The notes under the pieces are model-generated. The model was not told the origin of the DNA. It saw only the letters and a list, made by a program, of their open reading frames with translations, and ran no database searches. A stretch of 23,054 nucleotides of DNA from an uncultured Clostridia bacterium. GTDB taxonomy: Bacteria; Bacillota; Clostridia; Oscillospirales; CAG-272. The translations under genes were made by a program, and so were the position numbers. Below, piece after piece: positions 9,531-15,588 of this stretch. Positions within the stretch are counted from its first letter, which is position 1. Every line of letters begins with the position of its first letter. Where the stretch lies: positions 1 through 23,054 of the forward strand of contig CANQMJ010000022.1 in NCBI GenBank assembly GCA_947624945.1. Direction: 5' to 3'.

Positions 9531-9571
9531 AACTGTCAAAAAGTACACTTTTTGACAGTTTTTATTTTTTT
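9531..9571 (+). terminator. Site B palindrome plus T-tract as a plus-strand terminator
   Basis: The perfect 14-bp stem aactgtcaaaaagt / acttttttgacagtt-type palindrome at 9531-9560 is followed on the plus strand by TTTATTTTTTT. That is a plausible intrinsic terminator for transcripts running rightward, which is where the promoter would point after inversion. The minus-strand side lacks a T-tract. Confidence 0.55.
9533..9558 (-). other. Recombination site B (right crossover site)
   Basis: A perfect palindrome apart from its core: ctgtcaaaaagt, AC, actttttgacag. Read on the minus strand the core is GT, matching site A read on the plus strand. The two sites are therefore in inverted orientation, which predicts inversion and not deletion. 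It abuts the 3' end of the recombinase gene. Confidence 0.8.
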
Positions 9572-10167
9572 GCGGACAGACGGTATTCGCGGACTCTGCG
9601 GTAAAACGTCGACTCGCTCATGCCGCACATTGCCGTCGCTTCGCCGCATGAGATGCGTTTTTCTTCCCATTCGCTGACGATGTGGCCGAAGTTGTCCGGC
9701 AGCTCCTTCCCCTGCCGTCCGAACCGAACGCCGCGCGCCTTTGCTGCCGCGATGCCCTCCGCCTGGCGCTGTCGGATGTTGACGCGTTCGTTCTCCGCGA
9801 CAAAGGAGAGGACTTGAAGTACGATGTCCGACAGAAACGTTCCCATCAGGTCCTTGCCGCGTCGGGTGTCGAGGAGCGGCATGTCCAAAACGACGATATC
9901 GATGCATTTCTCTTTTGTGAGGATGCGCCACTGCTCCAAAATTTCACTGTAATTTCGCCCGAGGCGGTCTATGCTCTTGATATAGAGCAGATCGTCTTTT
10001 TTCATGCGCCGAATGAGACGTTTGTACTGCGGGCGGTCGAAGTCCTTGCCCGACTGCTTGTCCGTATAAATATTCCGCTCCGGAACGTTCTGCTCATGCA
10101 GCGCGATGAGCTGTCGGTCCTCGTTCTGCTCCTTGGTGCTGACCCGAATATAGCCGTAGATATCCAT
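9562..10167 (-). CDS. Serine recombinase, resolvase/invertase family, 201 aa
   Basis: Small serine recombinase expected to cut and rejoin DNA at paired dimer sites. The N-terminal catalytic domain (about 1-135) shows YGYIRVST with nucleophile Ser10 and Arg8, then SIDRLGRNY with Arg68 and Arg71. The long helix motif AENERVNIRQRQAEGIAAAKARG spans about 124-146 (only its pattern is given here). The C-terminal helix-turn-helix (about 172-195) has CGEATAMCGMSESTFYRRV. Length fits Hin/Gin-type invertases and Tn3-type resolvases. GGAGG 9 nt upstream supports the ATG at 10167 over the in-frame Met at 10212. The stop codon lies next to recombination site B, and the paired sites are inverted. I therefore infer that it is the dedicated invertase of the promoter switch. 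Confidence 0.92.
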   Translation of the reverse strand: MDIYGYIRVSTKEQNEDRQLIALHEQNVPERNIYTDKQSGKDFDRPQYKRLIRRMKKDDLLYIKSIDRLGRNYSEILEQWRILTKEKCIDIVVLDMPLLDTRRGKDLMGTFLSDIVLQVLSFVAENERVNIRQRQAEGIAAAKARGVRFGRQGKELPDNFGHIVSEWEEKRISCGEATAMCGMSESTFYRRVREYRLSAKK

Positions 10168-10280
10168 CTTGCCTTTCCTCCGATTATTTCGCAAATTTCG
10201 ACTTTTTTGCATTTCTCACATGACGTCTGTTTTAATATTTTATCAGCTGTATTTGCATCATCGCCAATGTAAAAGCAGAT
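10168..10280 (-). promoter_or_regulatory. Leader region of the serine recombinase
   Basis: This A/T-rich stretch between the terminator of gene B and the recombinase start must hold the recombinase promoter if it has its own. Possible boxes are TTGGCG and TAAAAT, but the spacing is 19 bp and the match is weak. The ribosome binding site GGAGG is clear. Confidence 0.35.
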
Positions 10281-10319
10281 AAATAAAAATGCCCCGCAAA
10301 CAAAAAGCTTGCGGGGCAT
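10281..10319 (-). terminator. Intrinsic terminator downstream of surface gene B
   Basis: On the minus strand an 11-bp stem (ATGCCCCGCAA / TTGCGGGGCAT, 9-nt loop) is followed by TTTTTATTTATC. This is a canonical intrinsic terminator. It separates surface gene B from the recombinase gene transcribed in the same direction. Confidence 0.88.
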
Positions 10320-10363
10320 CGGCTGTAATTTAACCGTGTCTGTATGTATTTGCCGAATAAAGC

Positions 10364-10395
10364 CTGACGACCGCCTGCTTGCAGGCGGTCGTCAG
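10364..10395 (-). terminator. Long perfect hairpin downstream of gene B
   Basis: A perfect 15-bp inverted repeat (ctgacgaccgcctgc / gcaggcggtcgtcag) with a 2-nt loop lies 70 nt after the stop codon of gene B. On the minus strand it is followed by GCTTTATT, a short U-rich stretch. It probably works with the canonical terminator at 10281-10319 as a double stop. Confidence 0.65.
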
Positions 10396-10465
10396 TTTCG
10401 GGATAATGACTTTTGTCATGAACGATTCGTATTCATGTCTTTATTCACCGATCGAACTTATTATA

Positions 10466-13400
10466 TCAGTCTTTATCCTCTTTTTTGGATTTTTTTCTGT
10501 CTGCAAGAATTGCAGCGATCATTCCCATGATCCCGAGTCCCGAAATACTCATCAGACCGGTCCAAAGCGATCTTCTGCTGATATCGCCGGTAGTAGGAAT
10601 GGCTTCTTCTGCCAGCGGGATATCGGCATCGGGGATATCCTCATAAGGAGGTTCAATACTCGGGATATCTGTCATCGGTACGAACTGATCGGGGATATCG
10701 ACAAGCGGAACATCCGGATCGGGTATTTCCTCATATGGAGGCTCCGTACTCGGGACATCTGCCGCCGGTGCCGGTTCATTGGAGATATCATCGAGCGGAA
10801 CATCCGGCTCAGGTATTTCGGTCTCCGGCTCTGTCTCGGCAGGCTCTGTTACAACAGGCTCTGTCTCGACAGGTTCTGTCACAACAGGTTCGGGTCCTGT
10901 CGTCTCGGGTATGATTACCGGTTCGGTTTCAGGCTCGGGTTCAGTCTCAACGGGATCGGTCTCTACAGGTTCTGTCTCTTCAGGTTCAGTTTCTACAGGC
11001 TCTGTCTCTACAGGCTCTGTCTCGACAGGTTCTGTCTCTACAGGCTCTGTTTCTTCAGGCTCTGTCTCTACAGGCTCTGTTTCTTCAGGCTCTGTCTCTA
11101 CAGGCTCTGTCTCGACAGGTTCTGTCTCTACAGGCTCTGTTTCTTCAGGTTCTGTCTCTTCAGGCTCTGTCTCGACAGGTTCTGTCTCTTCAGGCTCTGT
11201 CTCTACGGGATCCGTCTCTACGGGATCGGTCTCTACGGGATCCGTCTCTACGGGATCGGTCTCTACGGGATCCGTCTCTACGGGATTCGTCTCAACGGTT
11301 GTATACGTATTGGTCACTGTGACCTCAACGTTACCGTCAGCCTCGACCGTCACATCGCCTGTGCCGTCGACTTCGAGCGTGTAGCCGTCGATATTTGCAT
11401 CCTGCTCCGTGACTGTGTACGTACCGGGAACGAGACCTTCAAGTGTCTCGGACGCGCCGGCTGTGAGAGTCACAGTTTCGAAGTAATTCGATCCTTCCGG
11501 TCCTTCTATCGTGAACGTATACGTCTTGCCTGCAGCCTCAGCACCGCCGCCCGAGACCATCTTCGTGATCTTCAGGCTGCCGAGCTTCTGCGTGTACGTA
11601 TTCGTGACGGTTCTGTTTGTGTTTGTCTTATCCTTGACCTCGACATCGCCTGTGCCTGTTGTCTTGAGCGTGTAACCTTCGATCTCGGCGTCCGTCTCTG
11701 TGATCGTGTATGTGCCGGGTACGAGATCGTTAATCGTCGTGGACGCGCCGGCTGTGAGAGTCACAGTATTGGCGTAATTTGGTCCGGTCACCGTGAACGT
11801 GTACGTCTTGTTCGCCGCTTCTTCTCCGCCGCCGTCGACCATCTTCGTGATCGTCAGACTGCCGAGCTTCAGTGTGTACGTGTTCGTGACTGTGACCTCT
11901 GCGGTCTTATCCGCCTCGACCGTCACACTGCCGCCGCCGCTCACATCGAGCGTGTAACCCTCGATGTCGGCATCCTGCTCGGTCACCGTGTACTCACCGG
12001 GAACGAGATCGTTAAGCGTCTCGGAACCGTTGCCAGTGACCGTCACGGTATTGGTGTAACCGTTCGGTCCGGTGACGTCGAACGTGTATTCCTTGCTTTC
12101 TGCTCCAGCATAATTTCCTTCGACTTTCTTCGTGATCGTCAGACTGCCGAGCTTCAGTGTGTACGTGTTCGTGACACTTGCGGTTGCTGTTTCATCTGCA
12201 ACTACTGTTGCTGTTTTATCGCCGGTCACTTCGAGATCGTAACCGTCAATGCTTGCATCCCGTTCGGTGATCGTGTACTCGCCCGGATCAAGATTGTTAA
12301 GCGTCGCTGAACCGGCTCCCGTGATCGTCACGGTATTGGTGTAACCGTCCGGTCCGGTTATATCGAACGTGTACGTCTTGCCTGCAGCATCAGCACCGCC
12401 GCCGTTGACGTTCTTAGTGATCAGGAGCGAGCCTGCGATCTCTGTGTAGGTATTGGTCACTGTGACCTCTGCGGTCTTCTCTGCCTCAACTATAGCAGTA
12501 TCACCGCTGTTATCAACTGACAGCGTATAACCCCCGATGTCGGCATTCTGCTCGGTCACCGTGTACGTGCCGGGTACAAGACCTTCAATCGTCGCAGAGC
12601 CGTTGCCCTTAATCTCTGCAGTAAGGCTGCTGCCATCAGGTCCCGTCACCGTGAACGTGTACGTCTTGTTCGCCGCTTCGTCTCCGCCGCCCACGACCGA
12701 CTTCGTGATCGTCAGACTGCCGAGATTCTGCGTGTACGTATTCGTTACCGTTACGGTTGAGGGTTCACCGTTTTCATTCGCCACGACCGTCACATTGCCC
12801 TCGCCGGTCACGTCGAGATCGTAACCCTCTATGCTTGCATCCTGCTCGGTCACCGTGTACGTGCCGACCGGCAAATCTTCGATCGTTACTTCGCCGCTCG
12901 CTGTGCCGTCTTTGCCAACGGTAACAGTTACTGTTACTTCTGCCTTACCATCTGTAAACTCAACATCTTCCCCGTTGATCTTGCCGAACTTACCTTTCAA
13001 ATTTTTATCAGCCTGTACCGTGAACGTGAAATCGCGACCTTCACCGATTATATTGTCGATTTTCCCCTTCTCATCGACCTTGACATTCTTCTTTATCGTC
13101 AAACTGCCGAGAGCATACGGGTCGGTGACGGTGTAAACGCCATCGACGGTATCAACACCTTCGCCTTCGACCTTGACTTCGCCGTAGCTGACCTTGACGG
13201 TCAACGGCTCTATCGCTTCATATCCGTCGGGCGCCGATTCCTCCGTCAGCGTATATTCATGCCCCGACGGGATACGCGTGAACGTGACCATGCCGTTCTC
13301 GTCGCTCGTTGCAGTCCGTTCCCACGTCTTGCCTTCTTCGTTAAGCGTCAGCGTAAACTCAGCGCCCGCGAGAGGTTCGCCGCTCGGACCGACTTTCTTG

Positions 13401-15115
13401 AACGTGAGGTCGCCGAGATAACCCTTTACCTGCGGAACATTGAAGCCGATGCGGTCAAGAGCTGCTGACGAATCTACCGGTTTGCCATTTTCATCGACTC
13501 TTGTATACTTTCCGTCTTTATATTCGAGAAATGTATACGTAAGGTCTGTATAGCCGTTTGTGGCATAAGGACTTTCTTTTACAAAGTCATTGCCAAGGTT
13601 GTCAAGTTTGATCTTATATCTAAGCTGATAGGTATAAGTTTTGGTACCTCTGTTTTCGTCTTCCTCAATGGAAATAGGAGTTTCATTACTCAGATCCCAA
13701 ACGAGACTGCCGTCGGAATACTCAGCAATTTCATTGCCCTGTGTTTCGCCTTTGTCGTTCTTTATGATCCTGCCAAATTCAATATTGGAACCCATCGGGT
13801 CGGTGACTATCCAAGCCTTAGTAAGAAGCGTTAAAAGCTCTGCAATCCCCTCAAATACCTCATGCAGCTGTTTAGCGTTCTCGGCTGTATAGCATGCGTC
13901 AGACATATCAGTAAGAAGATCTACTACCTTTGTTTCTTTTCCTTCTTCGTCGGTATAGCAGACCTTGCGAGCTTCACAGAAGCAAATGGAATACAGTTTA
14001 CTCCCACTATTTTCTTTGAGGGTATTTGCATATGCTGCTGTTTGTGAGCAATATTTATAGTCTGTTGGTGTATCTTTTTCCATCCCCTCGCCGACAACGG
14101 TACCATCATCATCAATGTAGTAAGACGGCATACCGTCAGACAGAAGAACCGTATATTTGTTGTCTAAGCCACTAATGTCAACATTTTCTCCATCAACAGA
14201 GGCATCGGTACCGGTCATAAGTCCGGTGGCTTCCTGCAAGCCGGCGCATATATTGGTTCCGCCGGTTTCGCCCCTTGTACCGGTTGCCAAGCCTTCAATA
14301 GCATTACAAATTTGTTCATAGCCATCTTCCGTAGCGATATCTACCCAATCAAGAACCGTCTTCGCATAATCAGCGAAAGTGACAAGAGACACATACCTGC
14401 GTGTATTTGTAGCATCTCCGAGGCTGTCTTTAAGGCTCTTTATAAACTCCATCGCACTCTTTTTTGCTGCATCAATACGTGACCCAAATGCGTGATTTGT
14501 ATGATCGTTTTCTTCCACACCGCAATAATCATACCAAACATAATCATCATAACTATATTCTTCGTTCTTAGTTCCATAATCGCATTTTCCGTCGCCTTGT
14601 ACAGAATATTCATAATTTTCAGCTTCGCCACCTGATTCAATGAAAAAATTATAAAAACTGTCATCCTGTCGCGGACCATTATCAACAAATTCATGGTAAT
14701 CATGTTTCGGTCCACCACATATTGCGCACTGATCCATCGAATCGGAAACATCCATAACAAGCGTGATCGCTGCGTCGGGAATAACAATATTCTTTTGAGG
14801 TTCTTCCTGAGTCTTAACCTCAAGCGTGATCTCAAACTCGTTCTCCGTGCCGGTCGGCGCAATGGTTTTCGAGACTTGGACTTTTTCGCCGGTCGTTGCA
14901 TTCCACTCGCCGTCGGTTATTAAGCCGCCTAAAACTCCGTTTTCAGCTCCAAGCCAGCCGTCAATTATCTGATTCTTCTGCTGCAGCTCCTCGGCTGTGA
15001 GACCTGCAGGAAGTTCATTTCCTGTATCTGCCGCGAATACCGTGATCCCCGACGCGTTGACGACGAGCAGCATCGTCAATAGGAGCGCAAGGAGTCTGTT
15101 AAAAGCTTTTTTCAT
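10466..15115 (-). CDS. Surface protein B: vWA-tipped, wall-anchored adhesin, 1549 aa
   Basis: Predicted tip-type adhesin resembling pilus tip proteins such as RrgA in general layout. A signal peptide (about 1-30) is followed by a vWA domain (about 112-435) with a metal-ion-dependent site: D122-x-S124-x-S126, T287 and D327. About 80 residues are inserted straight after the DVSDS motif, with Cys130, 133, 178 and 198 and several His. A SpaA/Cna_B module follows (about 565-650, PLAGAEFTL, ESAPDGY), then six GSLTITK-type Ig modules (about 669-1270), 23 pentapeptide repeats (1277-1391), a Pro/Asp/Glu-rich spacer, IPTTG (1506-1510), a membrane helix and a Lys-rich tail. The ATG at 15115 gives a proper signal peptide. 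The usual AGGAGG is replaced by a run of nine G (15123-15131). The ligand is unknown. Confidence 0.92.
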   Translation of the reverse strand: MKKAFNRLLALLLTMLLVVNASGITVFAADTGNELPAGLTAEELQQKNQIIDGWLGAENGVLGGLITDGEWNATTGEKVQVSKTIAPTGTENEFEITLEVKTQEEPQKNIVIPDAAITLVMDVSDSMDQCAICGGPKHDYHEFVDNGPRQDDSFYNFFIESGGEAENYEYSVQGDGKCDYGTKNEEYSYDDYVWYDYCGVEENDHTNHAFGSRIDAAKKSAMEFIKSLKDSLGDATNTRRYVSLVTFADYAKTVLDWVDIATEDGYEQICNAIEGLATGTRGETGGTNICAGLQEATGLMTGTDASVDGENVDISGLDNKYTVLLSDGMPSYYIDDDGTVVGEGMEKDTPTDYKYCSQTAAYANTLKENSGSKLYSICFCEARKVCYTDEEGKETKVVDLLTDMSDACYTAENAKQLHEVFEGIAELLTLLTKAWIVTDPMGSNIEFGRIIKNDKGETQGNEIAEYSDGSLVWDLSNETPISIEEDENRGTKTYTYQLRYKIKLDNLGNDFVKESPYATNGYTDLTYTFLEYKDGKYTRVDENGKPVDSSAALDRIGFNVPQVKGYLGDLTFKKVGPSGEPLAGAEFTLTLNEEGKTWERTATSDENGMVTFTRIPSGHEYTLTEESAPDGYEAIEPLTVKVSYGEVKVEGEGVDTVDGVYTVTDPYALGSLTIKKNVKVDEKGKIDNIIGEGRDFTFTVQADKNLKGKFGKINGEDVEFTDGKAEVTVTVTVGKDGTASGEVTIEDLPVGTYTVTEQDASIEGYDLDVTGEGNVTVVANENGEPSTVTVTNTYTQNLGSLTITKSVVGGGDEAANKTYTFTVTGPDGSSLTAEIKGNGSATIEGLVPGTYTVTEQNADIGGYTLSVDNSGDTAIVEAEKTAEVTVTNTYTEIAGSLLITKNVNGGGADAAGKTYTFDITGPDGYTNTVTITGAGSATLNNLDPGEYTITERDASIDGYDLEVTGDKTATVVADETATASVTNTYTLKLGSLTITKKVEGNYAGAESKEYTFDVTGPNGYTNTVTVTGNGSETLNDLVPGEYTVTEQDADIEGYTLDVSGGGSVTVEADKTAEVTVTNTYTLKLGSLTITKMVDGGGEEAANKTYTFTVTGPNYANTVTLTAGASTTINDLVPGTYTITETDAEIEGYTLKTTGTGDVEVKDKTNTNRTVTNTYTQKLGSLKITKMVSGGGAEAAGKTYTFTIEGPEGSNYFETVTLTAGASETLEGLVPGTYTVTEQDANIDGYTLEVDGTGDVTVEADGNVEVTVTNTYTTVETNPVETDPVETDPVETDPVETDPVETDPVETEPEETEPVETEPEETEPEETEPVETEPVETEPVETEPEETEPVETEPEETEPVETEPVETEPVETEPVETEPEETEPVETDPVETEPEPETEPVIIPETTGPEPVVTEPVETEPVVTEPAETEPETEIPEPDVPLDDISNEPAPAADVPSTEPPYEEIPDPDVPLVDIPDQFVPMTDIPSIEPPYEDIPDADIPLAEEAIPTTGDISRRSLWTGLMSISGLGIMGMIAAILADRKKSKKEDKD
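10943..11287 (-). repeat. 23 tandem 15-bp repeats (EPVET/EPEET/DPVET pentapeptides)
   Basis: Exactly 345 bp encode 23 in-frame pentapeptides of the form (N/D/E)P(V/E)ET in surface protein B, next to its wall-anchor region. DPVET units cluster at the N-terminal end, followed by mixed EPVET and EPEET units. The 15-bp unit keeps the frame when copies are gained or lost, so stalk length could vary between strains. Confidence 0.95.
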
Positions 15116-15122
15116 GTCATTA

Positions 15123-15131
15123 CCCCCCCCC
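15123..15131 (-). promoter_or_regulatory. Nine-G tract in the Shine-Dalgarno position of gene B
   Basis: On the minus strand the leader reads CCC, nine G, TAATGAC, ATG. The G run ends 7 nt before the start codon, where AGGAGG lies in the neighbouring genes. It can pair only partly with the 16S anti-SD. A run of this length is slippage-prone, so its length may set translation efficiency. Confidence 0.7.
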
Positions 15132-15184
15132 GGGTTAAATAAAATTTTTTTATTTCTTCGTATCGGCAAGTCACCTCGGCTTGC

Positions 15185-15219
15185 ACTATAACAATAACAC
15201 ATTTTTCAAAAATTTGCAA
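15185..15219 (-). promoter_or_regulatory. Candidate promoter of surface gene B
   Basis: The minus strand has TGTTATAGT at 15185-15193, an extended -10 element (TGnTATAGT). A TTGCAA at 15214-15219 lies 17 bp from an alternative -10, TATTGT (15191-15196). The predicted leader is about 60 nt and includes an A/T-rich stretch and the G tract. Confidence 0.5.
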
Positions 15220-15268
15220 CACTTTGTGAAATATGCAGTTAAAAAAGTGAAATCGGCATGCACTTCGC

Positions 15269-15587
15269 CTATAAAGCATGTACAGAGCGCCGATTTCGGG
15301 CTTTTCCGGGGTTGTTTTCTGTTTTGTCCGTTTCGACACGCCTCAGCCGTTCGACGCATGTATCGTCGCGGTACTGCATATGCTCGTGCATCCGCGAACG
15401 TTTCTCATCGTTGAGGCATCCGCAGCTTCTTGTGCGTCCGCTGCGCAGACTTTCGGCATATACGTCAACTTCGCCGCCGCAGTCACACACACCACCAAAG
15501 TACACATCTGTTTCTGTCACGCATACCGGAATCGGACGCCACCGTCAGCATGCCGAATCTTCGCCCTGTCATTGCTGATGTTTCCAT
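15269..15587 (-). pseudogene. Decayed AP2-type gene upstream of surface gene B
   Basis: This is a broken relative of the AP2 protein at 8608-9351. A start at 15587 with GGAGG 8 nt upstream gives METSAMTGRRFGMLTV, matching the start of a Cys-rich module. Near 15487-15495 the frame is lost inside a TGTGTGTG run; restoring one GT unit gives CVLWWCVCDCGGEVDV and then SCGCLNDEKRSRMHEHM, nearly identical to the intact protein (about residues 95-133). Similarity ends after the DKTEN segment, where the AP2 domain should begin; weak traces continue in another frame to about 15240. Only one Cys-rich module is present, against two in the intact gene. It sits between surface genes A and B, just as the intact copy sits upstream of C. 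Confidence 0.8.
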
Positions 15588-15588
15588 T

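Larger units (their letters stand above)
9386..9558. promoter_or_regulatory. Candidate invertible promoter element (phase switch)
   Basis: Two recombinase-type sites in inverted orientation bound a 121-bp segment that contains one strong promoter pointing to the minus strand. The extended inverted repeat is 28 bp (9388-9415 against 9529-9556) with one mismatch. The serine recombinase gene ends 3 nt from the right-hand site. In the orientation shown, the promoter drives the AP2 gene and then adhesin C (ON). I find no comparable promoter on the other strand of the segment, so inversion should give OFF. The segment also holds palindromes at 9462-9477 (ACAGAA/TTCTGT) and 9487-9496 (GCAAATTTGC) that could bind a regulator. 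Confidence 0.85.

Noticed and set aside
9386..9558. CRISPR-like or simple transcription-factor palindromes as the explanation for the paired repeats
   Set aside because: There are only two copies, in inverted orientation with 2-bp cores, next to a serine recombinase gene and around a promoter. A recombination switch explains all of these together.
10002..10319. Minus-strand frame starting MPRKLFVCGAFLF
   Set aside because: Its first codons are the terminator hairpin of gene B, and it overlaps the recombinase in another frame.
10779..11384. Ser/Thr/Gly/Val-rich plus-strand open frame (GSVSTGSVSS repeats)
   Set aside because: It is the antisense reading of the 15-bp pentapeptide repeat array, not a gene.
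10379..12310. 643-aa plus-strand open frame with Leu/Arg/Cys-rich repeats
   Set aside because: It is antisense to the repeat and Ig-module region of gene B. Its repetitive composition mirrors the codons of that gene, and it has no ribosome binding site.
15200..15235. Possible recombination site near the gene B promoter (ACTTTGTGA and TTTTTGAAA-type halves)
   Set aside because: The half-sites resemble site A, but the spacing is about 4 bp too long and no partner site is nearby. It is probably chance A/T-rich similarity.
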